Below, one piece after another: positions 1 through 7,722 of a stretch of 56,988 nucleotides of DNA (its first letter is position 1; every line of letters starts with the position of its first letter). The stretch lies in contig MVRP01000008.1 in the NCBI GenBank assembly GCA_002067405.1, positions 1 to 56,988 on the forward strand, written 5' to 3'. Position numbers and translations under genes: made by a program. Source of the DNA: Syntrophorhabdaceae bacterium PtaU1.Bin034 (GTDB lineage: Bacteria; Desulfobacterota_G; Syntrophorhabdia; Syntrophorhabdales; WCHB1-27). The notes under the pieces are model-generated. The model worked only from the letters and a program-made list of their open reading frames with translations. It made no database searches and was not told the origin of the DNA.

Positions 1-618
1 TGGGGCCAGGTGCAACTGGGCAGCCGCGAGAAAGCCCATCAGGCCAAGGTTAAAGAGCTGCAGAACCGTCTCGGCTCCGCCCAGCGAAAGCTTGCAGAGG
101 AGAAGCGGCAGTACACGGGCCTCGAGGAGGAGAGGCAGGGGGTCCTGCAGGAGATCGAAAAACTGCGGAAGGAAAAGGAGCGCCTGGTCGCCGAGGGCAA
201 AGGACTGCGCTCAAGAGCAGAAACGCAGACTGCAAAGGCTGCGGCCATGGAGACAAAGGCTGTTTCCCTCGAGAAAAAGAATGCCGTGCTTGAATCAAAA
301 GTCGCGTCACTCGAGTCGAGAGCCACGCAACTCGATTCTGACAGGTCTGCCCTGGACAAGAAACAGCGGCAGACGCTCCAGACCTTGCATGACAGGGAGA
401 AGGAGCTGAAGCAGCTCAACCAGAAGTACGACCAATGCGCCCGGAACAACGCCGTTCTCTACAACGTTGCGGGTGACGTTCTCACCAGGTACGAACGCAA
501 GGGTTTTTTCACCACGTTCGGGGAAAAGGAGCCGTTTACGCAGATCAAGAGAGTGGAGCTGGAAAAACTGGTGCAGGATTACAGGGACAAGATAGACCAG
601 AGCAAATTGAAAAAATAA
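1..618 (+). CDS. Periplasmic-type coiled-coil protein (5' partial)
   Basis: The reading frame is open to the left edge of the window, so the true start lies outside it; a GTG at 10 is possible but has no ribosome site in view. Residues 1-145 are almost pure heptad-type coiled coil rich in K, E, Q, L and A. The last 55 residues form a compact tail with the motif KGFFTTFGEKEPFTQIKRVE. Coiled-coil proteins with such a C-terminal tail occur beside exopolysaccharide/PEP-CTERM genes in deltaproteobacteria (recollection, not checked). It ends 35 bases before the SurA-like isomerase and probably shares its transcript. No enzymatic domain is visible; a structural or envelope scaffold role is only inferred. 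Confidence 0.7.
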   Translation, partial: WGQVQLGSREKAHQAKVKELQNRLGSAQRKLAEEKRQYTGLEEERQGVLQEIEKLRKEKERLVAEGKGLRSRAETQTAKAAAMETKAVSLEKKNAVLESKVASLESRATQLDSDRSALDKKQRQTLQTLHDREKELKQLNQKYDQCARNNAVLYNVAGDVLTRYERKGFFTTFGEKEPFTQIKRVELEKLVQDYRDKIDQSKLKK

Positions 619-653
619 CAACCATATCTACCCCATTTTCATAAGGAGTGCAA

Positions 654-1673
654 ATGCGTTTATCAGGGACAATAGGGACAGCGCTAATCATAGCAACATT
701 AAGTACCGTTGGAATGGCGTCTCCCGGCGGGGCGGCGACGCAGAAAGCGGCAGTACCGGCGCCGGCGACGGCCGAGAAGAAGGCAGGCATAATCGCAACG
801 GTGAATGGTTCCGACATCGCCGTGGAGGATTTCGACGCCGGATTGAACCGGGCACAGCGCCTCGCCCTGCAAACCGGCAAACCTCTGACATGCGCCCAGA
901 TCAGCCGGCTCAGAGGGGAGGTAGTCGAAGAGCTGGTCCGGAGGGAGATCCTGTACCAGGAAAGCCGGAAGAGCGTCAAGGTTACCGAAGCCGAGATCAA
1001 CGAGGAACTGAAGAAGCTGAAGGGCCGGTACGCGAGCGAGACCGATTTCGCCAACGCTCTGGCAGCAATGAAAGTATCACCTTCCACATTGCGGGCGCAG
1101 GTCGAGCGCGCGCTATCCATCCAGAAATTCATTGAATCACAGTTTGCTTCAAAGGCGGTCATAACCGATAAAGACATATGGGCATACTATGACCGGAACC
1201 GTGAATCCTTCCGCCAGCCGGAACAGGTCAGGGCGAGTCACATCCTGATCAAGGCCGAGCCGGGGTGGGACGCAGGCAAGAAGGGCGCCGCGCGCAAGAA
1301 GATCGAGGAGATTCGCCAGAAAATCCAACAGAAACAGGATTTCGAGTCTTTGGCGCGTACCTATTCGGAAGATCCCAGCGCTTCCAAGGGGGGAGACCTT
1401 GGCTACATTCGAACCGGTCAGGTGCTGAAGCCGTTCGAAGAAGCGCTCTTTGTGCTCAAGCCGGGCGAAGTGAGTGATATTGTGGAGACCAGCCTGGGCT
1501 ATCATCTGATCAAAGCCTCTGATCGGAAACCCGAGACGACCGTCCCCTTTGAGAACGTGAAGGATCAGTTGCGCACCCTTCTGAAGCAGGAAAAGGGCCG
1601 GCAGGAGGCGAGCGCGCATATCGGCAAACTGCGGGAAAAGGCAAAAGTCGCTATTTTTCTGCCTTCCGAGTAA
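654..1673 (+). CDS. SurA/PpiC-type periplasmic peptidyl-prolyl isomerase
   Basis: Encodes 339 residues. The ATG at 654 is chosen over an in-frame GTG at 648 because AAGGAG at 643-648 sits five bases before it. Residues 1-28 form a signal peptide. Residues 45-170 match the SurA N-terminal chaperone-type helical region (NGSDIAVEDF followed by charged helices). Residues about 190-290 are a parvulin rotamase: RASHILIK, then YSEDPSASKGGDLGYI, then SLGYHLIK, the hallmark blocks of PpiC domains. The family helps fold outer-membrane and secreted proteins. EpsD-type PpiC proteins are common in exosortase loci, which fits the rest of the window. Substrates are not visible from sequence. Confidence 0.9.
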   Translation: MRLSGTIGTALIIATLSTVGMASPGGAATQKAAVPAPATAEKKAGIIATVNGSDIAVEDFDAGLNRAQRLALQTGKPLTCAQISRLRGEVVEELVRREILYQESRKSVKVTEAEINEELKKLKGRYASETDFANALAAMKVSPSTLRAQVERALSIQKFIESQFASKAVITDKDIWAYYDRNRESFRQPEQVRASHILIKAEPGWDAGKKGAARKKIEEIRQKIQQKQDFESLARTYSEDPSASKGGDLGYIRTGQVLKPFEEALFVLKPGEVSDIVETSLGYHLIKASDRKPETTVPFENVKDQLRTLLKQEKGRQEASAHIGKLREKAKVAIFLPSE

Positions 1674-1808
1674 AACGTGCCTCATCCCCTACTCCCGGCG
1701 GCGGATTTATTAAAGAAATTTTAATGTGCTTCTTACACGGATGAAACATCGCTTCGATAAACTGATCAAGAATCGGGTTTCGGGAGCAAAGGCCGGACCG
1801 GCAGCAAC

Positions 1809-1856
1809 ATGAGCGAATCACAGGGAACAAAAACGCAGTCCAGGTGGGTGAGATGA
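1809..1856 (+). other. Possible 15-codon leader peptide
   Basis: A short frame ATG...TGA encodes MSESQGTKTQSRWVR. Its stop overlaps the ATG of the next gene as ATGA (1853-1856). The overlap suggests translational coupling, but there is no clear ribosome site and the frame could be chance. Confidence 0.2.
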
Positions 1857-2104
1857 AGGATCAGAAGAGCGGATCGGAAATAGTCCTTGCCGAACTGCCG
1901 TCGAAAGAGTCCAAAATCATAACGCGCTCCATGAATCAGGCCTGGAGCCACACCGGCCAGGAGTCGCCGAAAGGGGCCAAGCTGGCGAAGCTGATGGACA
2001 CCATGAAAACGCTGACCGAGCAGAAATTCACCGGGTACATCAAGATCAACTTTACCCAGGGCGGGATCGGCAGGGTCGAGAAGTTCGAGGAGATACTGAA
2101 ATGA
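1853..2104 (+). CDS. Small DUF2292-like protein
   Basis: Encodes 83 residues from ATG 1853; an in-frame GTG at 1844 is an alternative. The C-terminal part (FTGYIKINFTQGGIGRVEKF) resembles the DUF2292/YezD family pattern of a short beta strand, a turn with glycine, then V/IEK-x-E-x-I. Those proteins are small and of unknown function. No signal peptide or membrane segment is seen. The stop overlaps the next small gene by four bases (ATGA at 2101-2104), so the two are probably translated together. The family assignment rests on pattern memory only. Confidence 0.6.
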   Translation: MKDQKSGSEIVLAELPSKESKIITRSMNQAWSHTGQESPKGAKLAKLMDTMKTLTEQKFTGYIKINFTQGGIGRVEKFEEILK

Positions 2105-2229
2105 GAGATGAAGAGCCCAAAGCGTTTTTCACGAAAACTTTGTTTGACTGTAATAAGCCTGAAACATCGGTCAGCTACACTTTCATAAAAAGGCAGCACA
2201 TGGCCTTCATGGAAGAGATTGAAGGGTAA
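2101..2229 (+). CDS. Hypothetical 42-residue protein
   Basis: Starts at ATG 2101, overlapping the previous stop as ATGA, and ends with TAA at 2227. The product begins MRDEEPKAFFTKTLFDCNKP and ends MAFMEEIEG. It is soluble and charged with a single cysteine, and I do not recognise it. Support comes from the overlap and from the strong terminator that follows at 2304. It is too short for compositional proof. Confidence 0.45.
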   Translation: MRDEEPKAFFTKTLFDCNKPETSVSYTFIKRQHMAFMEEIEG

Positions 2230-2303
2230 CCTTCCAGGGTAAGGCCTTTAAGAGAAAAAATAATTTCCGGGTACTTTGCTGATTCGCCCCTTGGGGCACC
2301 AGG

Positions 2304-2348
2304 AAGCCCGAATCGGGAGCCGCCGCGCACTTTGATTCGGGCTTTTTT
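2304..2348 (+). terminator. Rho-independent terminator
   Basis: AAGCCCGAATC (2304-2314) pairs perfectly over 11 bases with GATTCGGGCTT (2334-2344), with a 19-base loop and a six-T run at 2343-2348. It closes the small-gene operon before the riboswitch-controlled PEP-CTERM gene. Confidence 0.85.
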
Positions 2349-2353
2349 GTTGC
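2339..2353 (+). promoter_or_regulatory. Candidate sigma-54 promoter (-24/-12)
   Basis: GGGCTTTTTTGTTGC has GGC at -24 and TTGC at -12 with the exact spacing of the TGGCAC-N5-TTGC consensus. Initiation would fall near 2365, about 90 bases before the riboswitch. PEP-CTERM genes in some bacteria are sigma-54 dependent (PrsK/PrsR systems). It overlaps the terminator T-run, so chance similarity is quite possible. Confidence 0.25.
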
Positions 2354-2452
2354 GGGGCCGTAAAAAGGAGGTGATGCGAAGGAAAGGACGCGGGAAGCGT
2401 CAGCCTTTCACCAATGTAACCGGGAAAAACAGTGTTGTGCTGAAGCCCCAGG

Positions 2453-2581
2453 CTTCAGATAAAGCCAAAACCCGGGTAACCGGGTGACGGAAAGCCACAG
2501 GCCCTTTCCAACCACTCGTCATTCCGGCGAAAGTCGGGATCCAAATGAGCCGGCGAAAGAGGACGGCTGGGCTACCTGAAG
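2453..2581 (+). promoter_or_regulatory. GEMM-I (cyclic dinucleotide) riboswitch aptamer
   Basis: All GEMM-I landmarks are present in order. P1 is CTTCAG (2453-2458) with CTGAAG (2576-2581). P2 is ACCCGG (2470-2475) with CCGGGT (2480-2485), closed by the GNRA tetraloop GTAA. The joining block GACGGAAAGCCACAGGCCC (2486-2504) follows, close to the family's GACGCAAAGCC..GGCC receptor. An extended P3 and the closing GGCTGGGCTACC come before P1'. It sits in the 5' leader of the PEP-CTERM gene at 2631. The family binds cyclic di-GMP, and a GEMM-Ib branch in Geobacter relatives binds 3',3'-cGAMP. The specificity base before CAAA is ambiguous here, so the ligand is not decided. Confidence 0.8.
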
Positions 2582-2595
2582 AAAGGAGGGCGACT

Positions 2596-2613
2596 ATGAT
2601 GAAGGAAATCTAA
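2596..2613 (+). other. Five-codon minigene after the riboswitch
   Basis: AAAGGAGGG (2582-2590) abuts the 3' strand of riboswitch P1 and lies five bases before ATG ATG AAG GAA ATC TAA (MMKEI). The stop is 17 bases before the ATG of the PEP-CTERM gene. It has an ideal ribosome site but no meaningful product, so a coupling or decoy role is possible. Confidence 0.3.
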
Positions 2614-2630
2614 TTCACAGGAGGAGTGAA

Positions 2631-3425
2631 ATGAAAATGAAAAAGTTATTAGGCATGATGGCAGGAGCGGCACTGCTGCTCGGCATGGCCACACAGAGTA
2701 TGGCTGCATTCGAGGATCTGAAGCTGATCAGGACACTTTATGACCGTTCGGCAAGCGTAACCGCGGAGATCGGGACAGACCTGGGAGTTGACCTGACCAC
2801 CGTTTCCGGTGCAAGCGGAGACGTGGGCAGTCTTGTTGCGCTCTCGTCCTTCACAGGCCTTAGCAGCCTTAGCAGCTTCGTGGTCAGCTATTATGGTTTC
2901 AATGACGCTGTTTTGAACGAGGCTGATTACTGGATAACAGGAACGGCTGACGTTGCCCCGGTGTTGCTTGCAAGAAAGGGCGTAACCTTGCAAGGTATAG
3001 GCATGCAGCTACAGGATTACTATGCCCAAACCGGCGGGATCGCCGACAAAAGCCATGCTAAGGCTTATGAGTCAGCATTTGACGTAAATGGAACGGCTTT
3101 TGGAACCTTCGGCAATACTCTCGCGGCCGGTAGCCTAGTTGCCAACATCTATCTGGCAGACCTTGCCACGGGAGACCATTACGTCGACTCGTATCTCTAT
3201 TTCTTCGATTACAACAACAGACAAAGCGGTTCGACCACGGGCGTCCAGGTTGCCCAGATCAGAACCTACATGACCGCCGGCGCGGATGGGAATTACGACA
3301 CCTTGTTTGACAACTTTATTGGCACGACCATCAACCCCAGCGCAGTACCGGTGCCTGCAAGCCTTCTGCTTTTTGCCCCCGGCCTGCTGGGTCTGATCGG
3401 CCTTCGCAGAAGAAACGCGAAGTAA
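2631..3425 (+). CDS. PEP-CTERM (VPLPA-type) secreted protein, riboswitch-controlled
   Basis: Encodes 264 residues, with AGGAGGAG 5-6 bases before ATG 2631. Residues 1-26 are a signal peptide (MKMKKLLGMMAGAALLLGMA). Residues 239-264 are the sorting tail: VPVPAS, a hydrophobic stretch FAPGLLGLIGL, then RRR. This is the VPLPA-CTERM variant of the PEP-CTERM signal recognised by exosortases. The body is rich in S, T, G, D and Y with no enzymatic motif, as usual for these surface or matrix proteins. The upstream GEMM-I riboswitch implies control by a cyclic dinucleotide. It is expected to be cleaved and anchored or released by one of the two exosortases encoded at 27.5 and 41.7 kb. Confidence 0.9.
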   Translation: MKMKKLLGMMAGAALLLGMATQSMAAFEDLKLIRTLYDRSASVTAEIGTDLGVDLTTVSGASGDVGSLVALSSFTGLSSLSSFVVSYYGFNDAVLNEADYWITGTADVAPVLLARKGVTLQGIGMQLQDYYAQTGGIADKSHAKAYESAFDVNGTAFGTFGNTLAAGSLVANIYLADLATGDHYVDSYLYFFDYNNRQSGSTTGVQVAQIRTYMTAGADGNYDTLFDNFIGTTINPSAVPVPASLLLFAPGLLGLIGLRRRNAK

Positions 3426-3520
3426 TTGCGTTATAAAGTGGAACGAGTGTGGGCGCTGTTGCCGCTTCATCGCAATGGTGTCCACCACACAGAATCGACT
3501 ATCAACTTATGGAGGTCATC

Positions 3521-5050
3521 ATGTTCAAGAAACTGCTCTTAGGAACGACATTAGCAGTAGCCGTGCTGGGTCTCGCAGGGACCTCGATGGCGGTGAACTA
3601 CGAAGTCAACCTTTACGGCGCATCGGCCCAATACCTGTACTGGAACGACGCAGCCGACGATTTCCTCAGGAACGCAAAGGGATGTACGAGCGTAGTCCAG
3701 GCCCAGGACAGCACCAGGAGGCACGGTATTACGGAAGGCACGAGCTGCACGGCGGGCCACACTTACAAGATCAGGTATTCCTCTAAGGCATCATACGACG
3801 GCATCCTTGCCCTGAAGGGTGACAAGAGCCAGGCGGGCTCCGGCGACACGTGCAACGACGGTGAAGCAGTGTGCGGCGGCGGGACGGTACCTGCCGGTGA
3901 GTCGGGTTTCTATCGCAAAATGACGTGTAACCAGAGCCAACCTGAAACCAGGCAATGCGTAAGGGTCAACCTGGCCGCATCGGACGTGGCGGGAGAGGTC
4001 TTCACGCAGGAGAGCCATGGCAACGCCAACGGCGAGGACGGAGGTGCCTGGCTCGACAGGTCTTTCAGCGGCATCAGCACCTCAGGCTTGACGGGCAGAC
4101 AGCCTCTTATCGTGCCTTTTGGCTTCTTTGCGAACAATTGCATCACCACCACGAAGTGCGTATCTCCCGATCCCACCGAACCCACCGCAAGCGCCCACAA
4201 GGCCATCTCCTCGTGGGGCAACCAGTGCTATGACCCGGACGGTGACGGGAAGTCCGCCGATTGTATAGGGTATTATAAGTGCATTAACAGGCAGTGCGCG
4301 GGTGGCGTGAACGCGGGCCAGGCCTGCGACCAGGTTACCGATTGTCCCGATGTCGTCCTTGGAAACACCCAGTGCAAACGTATTCCCATCGACAACGTTT
4401 CAAAACTGATGGTTACGCTGATATACTCCGGGAATGCCCTGGCCTGGCAGGATTTCGGTGCCTGGTGGGATGGCGACTGCAATGCGGAGACAACCTTCGA
4501 CCCTATCTATGCATGCATGCGCCATGCAGGTTCCGGCACGCAGGCGACTTTTGACATCATGATGAGAGGGAATGGCAGTTACGGACTTGCGCCGGCGCTA
4601 ACGCAGACGACCGGCGGCCCGGAGATATGGTTCAACGACGGTTCCACCCAGATGATGAACTGCATCGCCGGCAAGGTTGGCAGCACGTACCACAACAAAG
4701 GTGCCATCGGCTTTGCCGATTGTGACCAACTGGCCGGCACAACAGCCTCCGGCAGCGCGAACTTCCCGTATGAGAAAGTGCATGCAGTAAAGCTGGACGG
4801 CGTAGAGTGCAAGCGCGCGCAGATCAGGAACGGCGAGTATCCTTTCTGGTCAGCGAACTGGAACTTCTGGGTAACGGGTCATGCGAACGAAGGTCTCTTC
4901 GGAGAATTGATTGCCTTCGCAAGCAACCCTAACAACCTGCCCGCGGCAAAGAGGGACTACTGGGCCACAGCAGGAGAAATGGTGTATTTTAAGAGTTCTG
5001 ACACCGCCTGGCCGGTATACGTGGGTGCGGCCAACCCGCAGCTTCCGTAA
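3521..5050 (+). CDS. Cysteine-rich secreted PstS-like substrate-binding protein
   Basis: Encodes 509 residues. GGAGG at 3511-3515 fixes ATG 3521. Residues 1-24 are a signal peptide. The first mature residues VNLYGASAQYLYWNDAA match the opening strand and helix of PstS-type phosphate-binding folds. KLMVTLIYSGNALAWQDFG matches the PstS block ending in I-F-x-G-x-I-x-x-W-x-D-F-G. VHAVKLDGVEC...NGEYPF matches the late PstS block (KVDGV...G-x-Y-P). Between these lie many cysteines, including a segment around residues 250-310 with a DPDGDGKSAD calcium-loop-like motif and C-x2-G-x-N-x-G-x2-C type spacing. No PEP-CTERM tail or lipobox is present, so it is probably free in the periplasm or secreted. 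The ligand is unknown. It follows the PEP-CTERM gene and ends before a terminator. Confidence 0.75.
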   Translation: MFKKLLLGTTLAVAVLGLAGTSMAVNYEVNLYGASAQYLYWNDAADDFLRNAKGCTSVVQAQDSTRRHGITEGTSCTAGHTYKIRYSSKASYDGILALKGDKSQAGSGDTCNDGEAVCGGGTVPAGESGFYRKMTCNQSQPETRQCVRVNLAASDVAGEVFTQESHGNANGEDGGAWLDRSFSGISTSGLTGRQPLIVPFGFFANNCITTTKCVSPDPTEPTASAHKAISSWGNQCYDPDGDGKSADCIGYYKCINRQCAGGVNAGQACDQVTDCPDVVLGNTQCKRIPIDNVSKLMVTLIYSGNALAWQDFGAWWDGDCNAETTFDPIYACMRHAGSGTQATFDIMMRGNGSYGLAPALTQTTGGPEIWFNDGSTQMMNCIAGKVGSTYHNKGAIGFADCDQLAGTTASGSANFPYEKVHAVKLDGVECKRAQIRNGEYPFWSANWNFWVTGHANEGLFGELIAFASNPNNLPAAKRDYWATAGEMVYFKSSDTAWPVYVGAANPQLP

Positions 5051-5086
5051 CAACCACCTGCAACAAAAGCATAACTGTGAGTCATC

Positions 5087-5117
5087 AAAGAGGGGCCCTT
5101 CAGGGGGCCCCTCTTTC
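5087..5117 (+). terminator. GC-rich terminator hairpin
   Basis: AAAGAGGGGCCC (5087-5098) pairs perfectly with GGGCCCCTCTTT (5105-5116) around a six-base loop, 37 bases after the PstS-like gene. The T-run is short (TCTTTCT). Confidence 0.75.
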
Positions 5118-5352
5118 TGAAAAAACGTTTAAGGTTCAAAAGAGGAAAAAGAGCTCCTGAAAAGCCGGGGGATGAGGACGGGCGGGTAGTTTATTCATCG
5201 GCTATTCATCCAACATTAACGGAAACCGAACACGCGCCGGAGTATACTTCCACCGAAACTCAATATTGCGAGCAGTTGGTCGGACGCCGGATAACAAAGC
5301 CGGGTGGTTCTTGCCCGAAAACAAAAAAGACTCTATCAGGAGTATTGATGCC

Positions 5353-6258
5353 ATGGATCGACTACACCGATTCACCATGATGTTCGGCACGGGGAAAGTC
5401 AGATATGGGCTGTGCGCGCTAAGAGCGGCGATGCTTACGGTGTTGATGGCCGTCGCGATATCGGCCTGCGCCACCTTGCCGCCAACAAAAAGCGGCCCGG
5501 TCAAACCGGGGGATCAAGCAGACGTTCACTTCACGTGCCGCTTCAAGAATGGAGAGCTGGTCACGTCCACGTACGAGGGGGTACCCGGCGACCCTTCGCA
5601 GCCGAGATCGAGCATCTTCGTGCCGAGGACGACGAACACCCCTCTGGCGCTTACGGCCGGGAAGAAACCGGTCGAGTTGCAGTCAGCACCCGTCAATGGA
5701 CTGGAGGACGAGGTTGTCTATCATATGACGAATGCGATTGTCGGCATGCGAACCGGGGATAAAAAGACCCTGGAGATCAAGGCGGACGCTGTTTCATCGC
5801 CGAACAGCGGAGAGTACCTCATTAAGATGGCTCGCGTGCGTTATCGACCCAAGGAAGTGAAATTCACACCCGAAGAATACACAGCCAAATCCGGCAAACA
5901 GCCGGTACCGGGTGACACGTACATTCTCGACCCGGCGCTTCCCGGAAAGGTCGAGTCGGTGAATGATACGGAAGTTGTCGTCCACTTCGCGGGAAAGCAG
6001 GGCGAGCAGGTTGATACGCCCTTCGGCAAGGGGACTGTTGGCGAAACACCCGACCGGTACGAGATTGCTATTGATGCCCGGCCCGGAACGCTCGTCCGCT
6101 CCGGCACGATGATCGGACGGATTGTGAATGTAGATGATCGTAACATCACCATTGACTACGGCCACCCATTCGGGGGTGAGCCGCTCGTGTGCGACGTGCT
6201 GATCGAATCGGTGAAGCCCATGGAGCAAGAGAGAATGTCGGGCGGAAAGCAGCAGTAA
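5353..6258 (+). CDS. FKBP/SlyD-like lipoprotein
   Basis: Encodes 301 residues from ATG 5353, preceded by AGGAG. A hydrophobic segment leads to a lipobox AISAC with Cys39. Two SlyD/FKBP-like halves follow. The first opens with VKPGDQADVHFTCRFKNGEL, which resembles the usual V-x-x-G-D-x-V-x-x-x-Y-T start. The second ends with DYGHPFGGEPLVCDVLIESV, the SlyD-type NHPLAG-like block. Many active-site aromatics are not obvious, so isomerase activity is unproven and a chaperone role is as likely. The gene is followed 20 bases later by a second FKBP-like gene with thioredoxin, suggesting an envelope folding operon. Confidence 0.8.
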   Translation: MDRLHRFTMMFGTGKVRYGLCALRAAMLTVLMAVAISACATLPPTKSGPVKPGDQADVHFTCRFKNGELVTSTYEGVPGDPSQPRSSIFVPRTTNTPLALTAGKKPVELQSAPVNGLEDEVVYHMTNAIVGMRTGDKKTLEIKADAVSSPNSGEYLIKMARVRYRPKEVKFTPEEYTAKSGKQPVPGDTYILDPALPGKVESVNDTEVVVHFAGKQGEQVDTPFGKGTVGETPDRYEIAIDARPGTLVRSGTMIGRIVNVDDRNITIDYGHPFGGEPLVCDVLIESVKPMEQERMSGGKQQ

Positions 6259-6278
6259 AGACAGAGAGGAGAGATATC

Positions 6279-7499
6279 GTGATAAGCAAAAAAACCTGGA
6301 TTGGAGCAGCGTTGGTGTTGTTCTTCGGCGGCTGTCTGTCTACCGTTGGGCCGGTTCACGCGGCGCAGGACACCGCGTCAGGATCAGCCGGTATGCCGGC
6401 GGAAAAACAAGTGGATTCGATGAGCGCAAAGGCCGATGATAAAACCATAAAGGCAGGAGATATGGTCAAAGTGGATTACACCATGTCCCTGGAAGACGGT
6501 ACTATCGTCTATTCCACCCGGTCCGATGTGGCCAAAGATCCCGTTCGAAAAAAAATGACCGGGTATGTGGAACCGAAGACTTTTGGCGCTGAGGAAGTAA
6601 TCGCGGGGAAACCTGCCAGGCTTCCGGGCGTTGGCCAATCGGTTGTCGGGATGATAAAAGGCGAAAGGAAGGAAGTGAAGCTTTCGCCCGAATCGGCTTT
6701 CGGTCCCTCTGACCCCGGGAAGATCCAGACCCATCCCACCGTGAGGAACATGCCCTTCGTTGTCCGGATGGCCCCCGCGGAGTTCGTTGGACGGTTCCGG
6801 GTATTCCCGATTCAGGAAAAGGAAGTGCAATTCGCCCCTTTCATGAAGGCCCGGGTTAAGGAAATAAGTGAGAATTTTGCTGTTCTGGAGATGATTGTCC
6901 GGGACGGACAGAAGCACGAGGAGACGTATGGCTCGGTGGATGTTCGGCGGAACGGGGACGAAGTGGTGGCAACACTGACACCCGTGATCGGTGCATCTCT
7001 TAAAACTGCGGGAGGAGAAGGAAGGATTACAGGTGCAGACGGCAAGAATTTCACCGTTGATTTTAACTCCCCTCTTGCGGGCAAGACCATCGTCCTCAAT
7101 CTTGAAGTCACGGCCGTCACGCCGGCATCCGAGTTGGCCGATATTCAAATCCCATGGGTGGAGAACCACGACAAAGGGCTGCTCGCGGCAAAGGAAGCGG
7201 GAAAGCCCGCGGTGATGCTCCTCTACGCCGACTGGTGCAGCTGGTGCAAAAAGTTGCAGAATGAAACCTTTCCCGATCCTCGGATCAAACTGCTCAAAGA
7301 CCGCCTCGTCTTCATAAAAGTTAACTCCGATAAAGACAAAGAGTTGCAGAAGAAGTACGGGCAGAACGGTTTCCCGCTGACGATCCTCTTCGACCGAAAG
7401 GGCCAGGAGGCAGGAAGAATTGACGGCTATAAAGACGCCGCAGCATTGCGAGAGACCCTCGACCGGCTGATTGAATCCGAATCCGCGCAGGCAAGTTAG
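6279..7499 (+). CDS. FKBP/SlyD-like protein fused to a thioredoxin domain
   Basis: Encodes 406 residues. GTG 6279 is chosen because GAGAGGAGAG precedes it and the signal peptide starts there. The segment ALVLFFGGC (Cys19) may be a weak lipobox; cleavage after VHA is the alternative. Residues about 55-285 carry two FKBP/SlyD-like halves (IKAGDMVKVDYTMSLEDG; DFNSPLAGKTIVLNLEV). Residues about 290-406 are a thioredoxin fold with active site CSWC (320-323) after LLYAD and a cis-proline block GFPLTILF (Pro366), as in DsbD-gamma or thioredoxin-like periplasmic reductases. One chain therefore combines proline isomerase-like and thiol-disulfide domains. It may serve the Cys-rich secreted protein encoded just upstream (inference). 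Confidence 0.88.
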   Translation: MISKKTWIGAALVLFFGGCLSTVGPVHAAQDTASGSAGMPAEKQVDSMSAKADDKTIKAGDMVKVDYTMSLEDGTIVYSTRSDVAKDPVRKKMTGYVEPKTFGAEEVIAGKPARLPGVGQSVVGMIKGERKEVKLSPESAFGPSDPGKIQTHPTVRNMPFVVRMAPAEFVGRFRVFPIQEKEVQFAPFMKARVKEISENFAVLEMIVRDGQKHEETYGSVDVRRNGDEVVATLTPVIGASLKTAGGEGRITGADGKNFTVDFNSPLAGKTIVLNLEVTAVTPASELADIQIPWVENHDKGLLAAKEAGKPAVMLLYADWCSWCKKLQNETFPDPRIKLLKDRLVFIKVNSDKDKELQKKYGQNGFPLTILFDRKGQEAGRIDGYKDAAALRETLDRLIESESAQAS

Positions 7500-7722
7500 A
7501 ACAAGAGCCTGGCTGTTCGCTCTTTGCTTCCTCACATTGTCACTTAAGAGGAGAGATGAAATATATCTTTTTTCCTGAATTCTCGAAAGTTTCATTGATT
7601 TGTAACATGGCTGAAACATGGTTCGGATACACTGAAGCAGGTCACTGAAAGACGGCAGCGAGTGCGAGCGGATAGTCTCTGCGAACAGGAGAATCGAAGG
7701 CGAGATCAACGGGAGGAGCGAA

